Shown in pieces: positions 29,401 to 38,290 of a stretch of DNA of 42,382 nt (positions are counted from its first letter, which is position 1; every line of letters starts with the position of its first letter). Below the pieces are notes generated by a model that was not told where the DNA came from, ran no database searches, and saw only the letters and a program-made list of their open reading frames with translations. The stretch comes from Vulcanimicrobiota bacterium (lineage in GTDB: Bacteria; Vulcanimicrobiota; Vulcanimicrobiia; Vulcanimicrobiales; Vulcanimicrobiaceae): the NCBI GenBank assembly GCA_019236975.1, contig JAFAHZ010000314.1:1-42382 (forward strand). Reading direction: 5' to 3'. The translations under genes were made by a program, and so were the position numbers.

Positions 29401-31749
29401 CTACTTGAAAATCTCGTAGGCGATGGTGGCGGCAGCCGCTGCGCCAGCGCCGACCCAAGCCATCGTACTGACTGAGATCGTAATAACTCGCCCCGAAGAA
29501 GCACAGTCTTCGCCGATTTCCGTGCTCGCTATGCATTTTGCGTAGAGCTCCTCCACCGGTTCGAACTCCTGCTCCAGGTCGGCGTAGTACGATTGCCGGA
29601 CCCCGTTGAAGCCGGTGATCGGTTTGGGCGGTCCGGGAAATCCGCCCGCCGCCGGACGCATGAACGCGTTCATGCTGCCGTCGACGTCGCCTAAAACCGC
29701 GTGCACGTCCCCGGTCGCGGACGCGATCTGCCACCACCCTGCGACTCCGCCGGCGAGCACTGCCTTTGGAACGATCAGCGTATCGCCGCCCGCGAGCGCG
29801 GCCGCCAGCCGCGACTTCGTTTGCGGATCGGCCGCCGCCGGCGATCCCGGTCCAATCGCGACGACGCTTCCCGATTCGGCGAGCGAGCTCGTCGTCACGA
29901 ATTCCGGGCTTCCCTCGGAACTCGACGGCACGCTGAGCTCGTGCTCGAGCGCGCCCTCGAGCGCACCGAACAAGAGCTTGTGCTGCGCGAGCGCGCTTTG
30001 CGCCGATTCGTCCTTCGCAACCCCGCGCAACGCGTCGCGCCGCAGATCCGATTCTACGACGATTTTATCGGCGCGCCCCGACTGGTCGGGACCGACGCTC
30101 CACATGAAGATGCGCGGCGAGTCTGCATAGAGCCGCAGCCCCGGGGTGTCGTTGATTGCGGGAACGATCACGTGATCGCTGGCGACAAACCAGCTCAAGT
30201 CGCGAATCGCAAGCGGCCAAACCTGCTCTTCGAATGTCGGCGACGCCGGATTGCGCGACGGATACGTGCCGTTGGACAAGTATTTCTCGGCGGCTGCAAA
30301 CGACGGCAAGTTATGTTTGCCGGCGCTAAACCAGATGTTGTAGATGGTCTGGGGATACGCGAGCTCTGCGCCGATACGCGCGAGATCGTGCAGTTTCGAC
30401 GGGTCCGGGTTGGCCGCGCTCCGCCAGGCGGCGTCGGCACGGTCGATCAGCGGGCGCTCCGTCACGTCTTTGCGGCCGTCCGGAAAATCTATCTCGAACT
30501 CGAGGCGCTCGGCAACGAACGCGTTCGCCGCGGTACTGCTGCCCGGAGCTGTCGTCCCGAATGCGTTGACCGCGGCTTGGACGGAGTTGGGCGGCGCCGT
30601 CCCCGCAGCCGAAGCGCCGGAGCCAAAATCGATCGGCTTGCCGACGGCCCTAGCGCCGTTGAAATACAGCAACGGCTCCTGAACGTCTTTGTTGCCGAAG
30701 ATAAACTGCACGTTGCCGCCTTGACCGTTGAACGGCCGGTACACGCGGTGCGCCAGGTACACTTGCTTGTCGATAATCTGATACGCCGGAACCGTCTGCT
30801 CCAGTGCGACGTCCTTGACGAGCACTCCATTGACGAGCCGCTCCGTCGTCACTCGAATGGTGACCTGCTGCATCAGCGGAACCGGAGGTTTGTCGTAGGT
30901 TTGCTGCGCGGCCGCATAGCTCTGTCCGACGGTAGCATCGCGAAAGGATGGGTCGAGATCGATCCATTGTCCGTCGCGCTGCGCTTGCACCCAGGCGTGA
31001 GATTGAATTTCTTTGACGACGTCGTCGTGCGACGGTGCCGTCACCGCGGGAACGCCGTTTCCGAGCGCGGCAAGCATGAGATGGTAATCGCGGCGTCCGC
31101 GATCGAAGATGCGCGCCATGACCGGCCCGCGCATCGACGGATCCGGGTTCGCCCCGCTCGGGTCCGGCTCGAAGATGCGCGCGTATAACCGTTCGGCTTG
31201 CGCGGGTGGCAGCTCTCCGGTCGCGATGCGCACGGGAATCTTATTAATTTGCAGCAATGCGGCTAACAGCATCGCGCGGTCGGCGGCGTTTCCGGCACGC
31301 GCGTAGAGCGTTCCCTTCGATCCTCGCAGGATGCCGTCGTAGGCCTCGTAGCGCACGTTGTCGCGCACCCACGCAAATGCGCTCTCGATCGTCGGGACCT
31401 GCGCGGCCAACGCGGGAAGAGCGTAATCTTCCGGTTTAAGCGCTTTGGCGGCGCTGTCCATTTTCGCCGCTGCGTCCTGTGGCGAGAGCTCGGCCTGCGC
31501 CGGCTCCGCCGATGGATGCGCGCCGCCCAAAGCGATACCGGCCGCAAAGCTCGCAGCAATCCAACAGGCGTTGAGAATCGCGGCGAAGGCGGGCGCGCGC
31601 CATAAGAGGACCGCCGTACCGATACAGAGCACGGCCGCGCCGAGTGCCGCTTCCAGAACGGCGCGCGCAGCGTGGACGTCGAGGACGACGAGATACGCAG
31701 CCGCACCAGCGAAGGCCAGGGCTAAGATGCGAGCGATCGACGCTTTCAT
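29401..31749 (-). CDS. Membrane-anchored transglutaminase-fold protein without catalytic Cys (copy 1), 782 aa
   Basis: The first 75 residues (MKASIARILALAFAGAAAYL onward) match the other copy, with three TM helices. Core: WVRDNVRYEAYDGILRGSKG, then RAGNAADRAMLLAALLQINK where Cys would be expected, then His251 in HAWVQAQRDGQW and Asp266 in IDLDP. So His and Asp are kept while Cys is lost. Residues 270-700 form a large domain not recognised (VYLAHRVYRPFNGQGG, FAAAEKYLSNGTYPSRNPAS, ESGSVVAIGPGSPAAA). A C-terminal TM follows (MAWVGAGAAAAATIAYEI). It precedes copy 2 in a two-gene unit. Confidence 0.78.
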   Translation of the reverse strand: MKASIARILALAFAGAAAYLVVLDVHAARAVLEAALGAAVLCIGTAVLLWRAPAFAAILNACWIAASFAAGIALGGAHPSAEPAQAELSPQDAAAKMDSAAKALKPEDYALPALAAQVPTIESAFAWVRDNVRYEAYDGILRGSKGTLYARAGNAADRAMLLAALLQINKIPVRIATGELPPAQAERLYARIFEPDPSGANPDPSMRGPVMARIFDRGRRDYHLMLAALGNGVPAVTAPSHDDVVKEIQSHAWVQAQRDGQWIDLDPSFRDATVGQSYAAAQQTYDKPPVPLMQQVTIRVTTERLVNGVLVKDVALEQTVPAYQIIDKQVYLAHRVYRPFNGQGGNVQFIFGNKDVQEPLLYFNGARAVGKPIDFGSGASAAGTAPPNSVQAAVNAFGTTAPGSSTAANAFVAERLEFEIDFPDGRKDVTERPLIDRADAAWRSAANPDPSKLHDLARIGAELAYPQTIYNIWFSAGKHNLPSFAAAEKYLSNGTYPSRNPASPTFEEQVWPLAIRDLSWFVASDHVIVPAINDTPGLRLYADSPRIFMWSVGPDQSGRADKIVVESDLRRDALRGVAKDESAQSALAQHKLLFGALEGALEHELSVPSSSEGSPEFVTTSSLAESGSVVAIGPGSPAAADPQTKSRLAAALAGGDTLIVPKAVLAGGVAGWWQIASATGDVHAVLGDVDGSMNAFMRPAAGGFPGPPKPITGFNGVRQSYYADLEQEFEPVEELYAKCIASTEIGEDCASSGRVITISVSTMAWVGAGAAAAATIAYEIFK

Positions 31750-31828
31750 GACGCTCTCCTAGGCATTCGAGCAAGGGCCGGTCCGCGATTCTAGGCGAGC
31801 GCCCGGTTGCTGACGACCGGCCAACGCA

Positions 31829-32995
31829 CTAAACCATATAGGTTTTGGGCGGCGCTTCCATTTCAAGGATGGGACGATCGATGGTAAAATCCGCGATTGG
31901 ACTGCGCGTCGCGCCGTCGACGGCCAGCTCGCCGAGAACTCGACCTATCACCGACGCGAACTTGAAGGCGTGACCGGCGCCGATGGCTACGCTCACGTTG
32001 GGATGGTCCGCCAGGCGGTCGATGACGAAGTCGCGATCCGGGGTCAGCGTGTAGAGACAGGTTTTCACCAATTGCTGCGGCCCTGCGGCGTCGGGAAGCA
32101 CGCGCGACAAGAACGACGAGACGCGCGCCGTAATGTCTGGATCCTCCTCGAACGAACGCGTATCTGGGTCGACCGGTTTACCGCCGGCGTCTTGGGTGAC
32201 TTTGACGGCTCCCTCTTCGCCAAACACCGGGAAGCCGTAAAAAGAGGGATCGTCCATCCAAATCCACACCGGAAACGAACCGAACGCAAACTTCGAGACG
32301 TCGCGCGGGCGGAAGTACATCGCCTGTTCCTTGGTGACTTCGAGCGGCAGCTTCACGCCGAAATGCTGCAGCGCGCGATTGCTCCACGGGCCCGCTGCGA
32401 TAAGGAGATGGCGAGTGCGATATCGTTCGCCCCCGGCGACGACGTCGATCTCCCCTCCGGACGCCTCGATTGCGGTGACCGGGGAGTTCTCAACGAGCGT
32501 CGCGCCGTGTGCGCGCGCCGAACGCTGATGCGCGGCCGTCGCGCGTTCGGCGGCAACGATCCCGCCGTCGGGCTGAAACAGACCGCGAACGTCGTCGCCG
32601 ACGGCAAACGCCGGCCAGCGTCTACGAATCTCGCCGGCATCGAGCCACTCGAACGGCACGCTCTCGGATCGCATCGCGTCGGCGTACCCTTCCAGCGGAA
32701 TAGCACCATCGCGCGGACCGACGTCTAAACCACCCGTCTTAAAGACGACTCGCTCGCCGGAATCCCGTTCCACCGATTGCCAGGCCGCGTACGCCTCTTT
32801 GGCCAGGCGCACGTACGGCGCCGTGACGTACGACAAACGAATGATGCGCGAGTGGTCGTGCGACTCGCCGCGCGCGTGGCCGAGTGCGAACTGCTCGATT
32901 CCCAGCGTGCGAACGCCGCGCTTTGCCAACCAATACGCAGCACCGCTGCCGATGCCGCCGAGGCCGAGCACGATCGCGTCGTAGTCGCGCGTCAT
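31829..32995 (-). CDS. Monomeric sarcosine oxidase / N-methyltryptophan oxidase family, 388 aa
   Basis: The Rossmann GLGGIGSGAAYWLA near the N-terminus binds FAD. HDHSRIIRLSY holds the His and Arg near the flavin known from monomeric sarcosine oxidase, and the cysteine in KTCLYTLTPDRDFVIDR is the expected covalent flavin attachment. Late GAGHAFKFASVIGRVLGELA is also typical. The family oxidises N-methyl or secondary amino acids (sarcosine, pipecolate, N-methyltryptophan) with release of formaldehyde and H2O2. The ATG overlaps the stop of the Rieske gene, so they are coupled. Exact substrate unknown. Confidence 0.88.
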   Translation of the reverse strand: MTRDYDAIVLGLGGIGSGAAYWLAKRGVRTLGIEQFALGHARGESHDHSRIIRLSYVTAPYVRLAKEAYAAWQSVERDSGERVVFKTGGLDVGPRDGAIPLEGYADAMRSESVPFEWLDAGEIRRRWPAFAVGDDVRGLFQPDGGIVAAERATAAHQRSARAHGATLVENSPVTAIEASGGEIDVVAGGERYRTRHLLIAAGPWSNRALQHFGVKLPLEVTKEQAMYFRPRDVSKFAFGSFPVWIWMDDPSFYGFPVFGEEGAVKVTQDAGGKPVDPDTRSFEEDPDITARVSSFLSRVLPDAAGPQQLVKTCLYTLTPDRDFVIDRLADHPNVSVAIGAGHAFKFASVIGRVLGELAVDGATRSPIADFTIDRPILEMEAPPKTYMV

Positions 32996-34077
32996 GTGTC
33001 GCCGAGCCGCTGTTTGACGTAACGCCGGATATCGAGACTCGAGTCTTCCATCGGCGCGTAGTAGCCGTATTCAAACTTGTGCGAACGCATGCCGTCCTGC
33101 ACCATCGCGCAAATCGCCCAATCCTGGCGGTTGACGAGGTCCCAAAACTCGATCGCGTCGGATGGGTCGAAATCGGACGCTGCGATCGCGTCGGGATGGA
33201 ATAAGAAGTCGCACGCAACGGTCGTTCTTGCCGCGCTCTGGGGCCACAGCGAGAACGCCGCGACGTGGTCGGCCGATAGGCTCAGCATGAAGTTGGGATA
33301 GATCAGCTCGCCTTTGTGGCGCACGCGTTCGTCTTCGTCGAGTCCCGCGAACGGCTTGCGATTGGACGTTCCGGTCGACGTGAACGTCCACGCACCCTCA
33401 CGGTGCGGAATGCCGCGCTCCCAATCCAGCCCCGAGCCGCCGCGACGCTTGAATGCCGGCACGACCTGACAGAGTTCCGGATGCACGCCGGCGCAGTGGT
33501 AACACTCGTTGTAGTTTTCGAGAAGCACTTTCCAGTTGGCGTCGACCTCGTAGACGATGCTGCGAACGGTGCGCAGCTCCGCGAGCGGATAGCGCGACAG
33601 CCGATTCGGGATTTCACCGAGCTGCTCGAGCAAGGACTGTTGTCCGCGACTCACCCGCACGAACAGAAAACCGCCCCACATATCGACGGCGACTTCGTGC
33701 AGCCGGCGAGCTTCCGCCGGCACGGCTTCGTCTTCCACGAACGGCGTAGCCAACAGCGTTCCGTCGGTATCGTACGCCCAGCCGTGATACGGGCAGCGGA
33801 TCGCGCCGCGGTGCACGCCCTCGCCGCAGAGTAAACGGCTGCCGCGATGACGACAGAAATTCAAGTGTCCGTGCAGGGTGCCGTCGCGGCCGGCGATGAC
33901 GATGACGCTCTCGCCGGCAACCTCGAAAACTGCGTACGCGCCCGGCTCCGCGAACCGGTCCGCCCTTCCGGCAAAAAACCACTGGTTCCAGAAAATCGCT
34001 CGGCGCTCGCGCTCGAAGAACGCCTCGTCCCAGTAGGCTGCTCGGGGGAGGCTGGATTCGAGCCCCTGTTCGGCCAC
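32992..34077 (-). CDS. Rieske non-haem iron oxygenase alpha subunit (GbcA-like), 361 aa
   Basis: GTG start at 34077 with GGGAG 10 bases upstream (34088-34092). Rieske [2Fe-2S] site: CRHRG (Cys75, His77) and CPYHGW (Cys95, His98). Mononuclear iron site: ENYNECYHCAGVHPEL and the later DPSDAIEFWDLVNRQDW carrying the third ligand. It is close in form to glycine betaine or carnitine monooxygenases, which demethylate or cleave quaternary amines. Coupled to the sarcosine-oxidase-type gene, supporting a role in stepwise N-demethylation. No reductase component is visible. Confidence 0.88.
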   Translation of the reverse strand: MAEQGLESSLPRAAYWDEAFFERERRAIFWNQWFFAGRADRFAEPGAYAVFEVAGESVIVIAGRDGTLHGHLNFCRHRGSRLLCGEGVHRGAIRCPYHGWAYDTDGTLLATPFVEDEAVPAEARRLHEVAVDMWGGFLFVRVSRGQQSLLEQLGEIPNRLSRYPLAELRTVRSIVYEVDANWKVLLENYNECYHCAGVHPELCQVVPAFKRRGGSGLDWERGIPHREGAWTFTSTGTSNRKPFAGLDEDERVRHKGELIYPNFMLSLSADHVAAFSLWPQSAARTTVACDFLFHPDAIAASDFDPSDAIEFWDLVNRQDWAICAMVQDGMRSHKFEYGYYAPMEDSSLDIRRYVKQRLGDT

Positions 34078-34193
34078 TATCGACTAGCTCCCGAAAGATT
34101 ATGGGGTAATATGGCAAAAGCGCCAAATGAATCGCTGGTTGGCAGGAGATTCTGTCAAACGCGCTCAAATCCTCGGCTCTTAGACCTCTTTCG

Positions 34194-34217
34194 CCCTTCG
34201 ACGTTCTCAGGGTGACA
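34194..34217 (+). repeat. Dispersed palindromic repeat CCCTTCGACGTTCTCAGGGTGACA-type
   Basis: The element begins CCCTTCGACGTTCTCAGGG with inverted ends CCCT/AGGG and continues TGACA. It resembles a repeat spread through several bacterial genomes. Here its AGGGTG sits 6 bases before the ATG at 34221 and may serve as a ribosome site for the second Rieske gene. Other copies: 3839-3863 and, degraded, 1289-1306. Confidence 0.55.
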
Positions 34218-34220
34218 CGC

Positions 34221-35354
34221 ATGCATACTTTCGCACGACCGACCGTAGGCGCGGGCGCTATGACGCTCGACGCCGCGTGGTACACTTCTCCGGCCGCCTT
34301 CGCAACCGAACGCGAACGCATCTTCTCGCAGCGCTGGATTCTCGTCGGCCGCGAGGAGCAGATCGATAAGCCCGGCGACTACTTCGTTGCCGACGTCGAC
34401 GGTCAGAGCATCATCGTCACGCGCGATTCGCAGCGCGCGATTCATGCGTTCTATAACGTTTGCCGGCACCGCGGAACGCGCGTGTGCGAGGCGTCATCCG
34501 GGCATTTCCAGGGGTCGATCCAATGTCCGTACCACGCCTGGACCTACGGTCTGGACGGGACGCTCAAAGCCGCCCGCAATATGGCGGAAGTTTCGGGATT
34601 CGACCGCTCGCAGTATCCCCTCCACGAGTCGGCGGCCGCCGCGTGGGAAGGGTTTATCTTCGTCAATCTGAGCGACGCGCTTCGACAGGCTCCGCGCGAG
34701 GCACAGACGGCTTTCGATCGCGAGTTCGCACCCTTGATCGGCCGCTTCGCCAAGTGGGACATCGCCAACTTGAAGACCGCGCGCACGATTCACTACGATC
34801 TCGCCTGCAACTGGAAACTGGTTTTTCTCAACTACTCAGAGTGCTACCACTGTCCGCTGGTGCATCCCCAACTCGATAAGCTTTCGCCTTCCGATAGCGG
34901 CCGAAACGATCTCTCGGACGGCCCGTTTCTGGGCGGCTATTCCGAGTTGCGCGCCGAGGCAACGAGCCTCACGACGAGCGGTCACACCTCGCGTCCTCCG
35001 CTGGGCAGCGTGAGCGGCGACGACGTCAATCGCATCTACTACTACACCATCTTCCCATCGATGCTGTTGAGCCTTCACGCCGATTACGTCATGGTCCATT
35101 ACGCCAAACCCGTCGGGCCGGATCGAACGGAAGTACGGTGCGCGTGGCTATTCGATGCCGCCGAGATGGCCAAACCCGGATTCGATCCGAGCGACGCGGT
35201 CGATTTTTGGGATCTGACCAATCGTCAGGATTGGCACGTCAACGAGCTAACGCAGCTCGGCATGCAATCCCGCGCGTACACGCCAGGCCCGTACTCCAAT
35301 GCCGAGGGTTTGCTGACGGCGTTCGATCGCTACTATCTCAGCGTGATGCGTTGA
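34221..35354 (+). CDS. Rieske non-haem iron oxygenase alpha subunit, second paralogue, 377 aa
   Basis: I use ATG 34221; a GTG at 34212 lies inside the repeat element. Rieske site: NVCRHRGTRVCEASS and QCPYHAWTYGLDGTLK; mononuclear iron site: LNYSECYHCPLVHPQLD and DPSDAVDFWDLTNRQDWHVN. The sequence pattern (YYTIFPSMLLSLHADYVMVH) fits the glycine betaine/choline-type group. It is divergent from the first Rieske gene across 140 bases and heads the plus-strand operon with the propeller protein and the receptor. Two paralogues may act on different methylation states. Confidence 0.88.
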   Translation: MHTFARPTVGAGAMTLDAAWYTSPAAFATERERIFSQRWILVGREEQIDKPGDYFVADVDGQSIIVTRDSQRAIHAFYNVCRHRGTRVCEASSGHFQGSIQCPYHAWTYGLDGTLKAARNMAEVSGFDRSQYPLHESAAAAWEGFIFVNLSDALRQAPREAQTAFDREFAPLIGRFAKWDIANLKTARTIHYDLACNWKLVFLNYSECYHCPLVHPQLDKLSPSDSGRNDLSDGPFLGGYSELRAEATSLTTSGHTSRPPLGSVSGDDVNRIYYYTIFPSMLLSLHADYVMVHYAKPVGPDRTEVRCAWLFDAAEMAKPGFDPSDAVDFWDLTNRQDWHVNELTQLGMQSRAYTPGPYSNAEGLLTAFDRYYLSVMR

Positions 35355-38290
35355 TCGCAGACGCTGCGATCGCGCTGATGCTGAGTTGGCGGAATATCGG
35401 ACCGGCACTCGCCGGGGGACGGACCGCCGCGGTAGCCGGAACTGATGCCGACCCCAACCTCTACTACTTCGGGAGCGCGGGCGGCGGCGCGTTCAAGACG
35501 ACGGACTCGGGACTGACGTGGCTTCCCGTGTGGCCGCAGAATGCTGCGGCGGCAATCGGTGCCATCGCCATCGCGCCGTCCGATCGCGACGTCGTGTGGG
35601 CCGGGACCGGCGAACCGAATCCTCGCAACGACGCGTCCTACGGCGATGGCGTTTGGGTAACGCATGACGGGGCGCGTCATTGGCTGCACCGCGGCCTGGA
35701 CGGCACGTACGCAGTAGCCAAGATTCTCGTCGATCCGCGCGACCCCAACGCCGTTCTTGTGGGCGCGCTCGGCAATCCGTTCCGCGATACGAACGACCGC
35801 GGCGTCTACCGCACGACCGACGGCGGCAAGACGTGGCGGCAGACGCTGTACGCGGGCCCGCAGAGCGGGGTTTCCGACATGGATTGGGATCCGCACGACC
35901 CGCGCATCGTGTACGCCGGCGTATGGCAATTTCGCCGCAAACCGTGGACGTTTACGAGCGGCGGCCCGATCGACGGCATCTACAAATCGATCGACGGCGG
36001 ATCGACGTGGCGCCGATTGAGCGGCGGCGGTTTACCTGGCGGCGTCGTAGGCCGAATCGGTATCGCGGTCGCGCCAAGCGAACCCAATCGCGTGTACGCT
36101 TTGATCCAATCAAAGGTGGGCCTCCTGTGGCGTTCCGACGACGCAGGCGCGCATTGGCGGGCGATGTCGAACGACACCCTCATCGATCAGCGGCCTTTCT
36201 ATATGAGCCGCCTGATCGTCGATCCCGTCAACGCCGATCGCGTTTTTTTCGCTTCGGAGAATCTTATTGAAACGCGCGACGGCGGCAAAACGTTTGAAGA
36301 CGTCACCACCGCCGTGCATCAGGACCATCACGGTTTTTGGATCTCGCGCAACGGGCGGCGTCTCATCGAATCCAACGACGGCGGCTCGCCGATTTCGATC
36401 GACGGCGGCAAGACCTGGGACTGGCGTTTCAACGCCGACCTCGCGCAGATCTACCACATCGGATACGACCGTCAGAATCCGTACCGCGTCTGTGCCGCAA
36501 TGCAAGACGACGACTCGTATTGCGCGCCGAATACGTCGCTAAGCCCGCTGGGCTTGACGGAACGCGATTGGCGAGACGTCGCCAACGATGCAGACGGCGT
36601 TGCCGTTTGGCCCGATCCGGTCGACCCCACCGACGTTTGGAACGTCGGCATCAACGAACTCAACGGTCAGCTCGGCATTTTCAATCTCGACTCGCGCCAA
36701 AACTACGACGTGACGCCGTACGTACGCGATACGAACGGCCGTCCGCTGGCGGGCCTTCCGTACCGGTTTAACTGGGAGGCGCCGCTCGCGGTCGAGCAGA
36801 TCCAAGGAAGCACGGTCGCGTATTTCGGTGCTAACGTCGTCTTCAAAACGACGGATCGAGGGCGCACGTGGACGGCCATTAGCCCCGACTTGACGCGAAA
36901 CGATCCGAGTAAACAGCAGCTCGCCGGCGGGCCGATTAACACCGATATCTCCGGCGCAGAGTTTTACGACACGCTGCTCGACATCGCTCCGTCGCCAATC
37001 GACGCAAGCGTCATATGGACGGGCAGCGACGACGGTTCGATTTGGCGCACCACCGACGGCGGAGCGCATTGGCGTGACGCGACGCCCAAGCACGTGCCGC
37101 CGTGGGGGCGCGTCGAGACCGTCGAGCCGTCGCGTACGTCGATCGAGCGCGCGTACGCCGTGATCAACCGTCACGGCATGGGCGACCGCGCGCCATACGT
37201 CATCGCGACCGGCGACGGCGGCACGACGTGGCAATCCGTTGCCGGCGGTTTACCGCGCGACGAACCGGCGCACGTCGTGCGCGAGGATCCTCGCAACCCC
37301 GACGTGCTCTATGCCGGGCTCGAAGAGGGGGCGTGGATGAGTTTCGATCGAGGCGCGCATTGGCGCAGCCTTCAGCTCGATATGCCTGCCGTTTCGATTC
37401 ACGACCTGCGCGTCCAACCGGATGCGAACGACCTGATCGCCGGTACGCACGGGCGCGGGCTCTACATTCTCGACGATCTCGCCCCACTACAGGGGCTCGC
37501 CGCCGCGCAGCAAGCCGCCGCACCGTTCTTCTTCGCGCCGCGCACCGCCTATACGTGGTTCGTCTGGTGGTCGGGACAGTATGGCACGCACGACGACGAA
37601 TGCTGCGTGCCGTCGGGCGTCTTCAGCGGAACGGATGCGCAGTACGGCGCGATCTTCTCGTACTACCTGCCGCGTGCGCTCGGCAGCGCGCCGTGGTTTG
37701 AGATACTCGATGCCGGCGGGCGGAGAATTCGGCGCGTCGAGGCCGATAACGCAGCCGGCGTACATCGCACGGCGTGGGACCTGCTCGAAACGCCGGTCGT
37801 TCCCTGGAACCGGGCGCGAGATTGGAATAAGGCGTGGAGCGCGCCGATGGTCGTTCCCGGCGCGTACACCGTCGTCTTTCACGCCGGCGCCGCGAGCACT
37901 TCGCAGCGGCTCGAGGTGAACCCCGATCCTCGGGCGCATTGGACGCAGCAACAGTACGTCGCCCGTCACGATTTTCTTACGGAGCTCGATTCGGAGCTGT
38001 CACACATCGACACGATGCTCAACGCCCTCGACCAGCTTCGCCCGCATGCCGCGGTCGCCGGCCGCCGGGCTATCGATGCCGTTTACTCGCGGCTGACGTC
38101 CGGCGTCGTGAACTCCGAAGACAACCAATGGCGCCCCGACCGCCTGCGCGAGCGCGTCACGATTTTGCTGGGCGTCGTCAATTTATCGCAGGGGCCTCCG
38201 CTGCCGCCGCATCTCAAAGAAGCCGCCGAAATTCGCACGGAGTTTGCATCCGTACTCGCCGCTTACCATGCGTTAGGAGCGCACGAATGA
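35351..38290 (+). CDS. BNR/sortilin-like beta-propeller protein, 979 aa
   Basis: TTG 35351 overlaps the Rieske stop (TTGA); ATG 35378 (MLSWRNIGPALAGGR) is an alternative. At least seven BNR/Asp-box-like repeats are visible, such as GVYRTTDGGKTWRQ, GIYKSIDGGSTWRRL, VVFKTTDRGRTWTAI and IWRTTDGGAHWRDA, in the WD40/YVTN/sortilin-like propeller family often labelled glycosyl hydrolase. The C-terminal 250 residues hold an Ig-like segment (VVPGAYTVVFHAGAASTSQR) and helices. Neither start gives a signal peptide, odd for this family. Overlap with the TonB receptor gene (ATGA) suggests a common task. Confidence 0.82.
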   Translation: MIADAAIALMLSWRNIGPALAGGRTAAVAGTDADPNLYYFGSAGGGAFKTTDSGLTWLPVWPQNAAAAIGAIAIAPSDRDVVWAGTGEPNPRNDASYGDGVWVTHDGARHWLHRGLDGTYAVAKILVDPRDPNAVLVGALGNPFRDTNDRGVYRTTDGGKTWRQTLYAGPQSGVSDMDWDPHDPRIVYAGVWQFRRKPWTFTSGGPIDGIYKSIDGGSTWRRLSGGGLPGGVVGRIGIAVAPSEPNRVYALIQSKVGLLWRSDDAGAHWRAMSNDTLIDQRPFYMSRLIVDPVNADRVFFASENLIETRDGGKTFEDVTTAVHQDHHGFWISRNGRRLIESNDGGSPISIDGGKTWDWRFNADLAQIYHIGYDRQNPYRVCAAMQDDDSYCAPNTSLSPLGLTERDWRDVANDADGVAVWPDPVDPTDVWNVGINELNGQLGIFNLDSRQNYDVTPYVRDTNGRPLAGLPYRFNWEAPLAVEQIQGSTVAYFGANVVFKTTDRGRTWTAISPDLTRNDPSKQQLAGGPINTDISGAEFYDTLLDIAPSPIDASVIWTGSDDGSIWRTTDGGAHWRDATPKHVPPWGRVETVEPSRTSIERAYAVINRHGMGDRAPYVIATGDGGTTWQSVAGGLPRDEPAHVVREDPRNPDVLYAGLEEGAWMSFDRGAHWRSLQLDMPAVSIHDLRVQPDANDLIAGTHGRGLYILDDLAPLQGLAAAQQAAAPFFFAPRTAYTWFVWWSGQYGTHDDECCVPSGVFSGTDAQYGAIFSYYLPRALGSAPWFEILDAGGRRIRRVEADNAAGVHRTAWDLLETPVVPWNRARDWNKAWSAPMVVPGAYTVVFHAGAASTSQRLEVNPDPRAHWTQQQYVARHDFLTELDSELSHIDTMLNALDQLRPHAAVAGRRAIDAVYSRLTSGVVNSEDNQWRPDRLRERVTILLGVVNLSQGPPLPPHLKEAAEIRTEFASVLAAYHALGAHE

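Noticed and set aside
35138-35350. Longer N-terminus for the propeller protein
   Set aside because: It would overlap the Rieske gene by over 200 bases in another frame and adds Arg-rich sequence typical of shadow frames.
37834-38286. Extended TonB receptor start
   Set aside because: It is the alternative frame of the propeller gene; the signal peptide begins at 38287.
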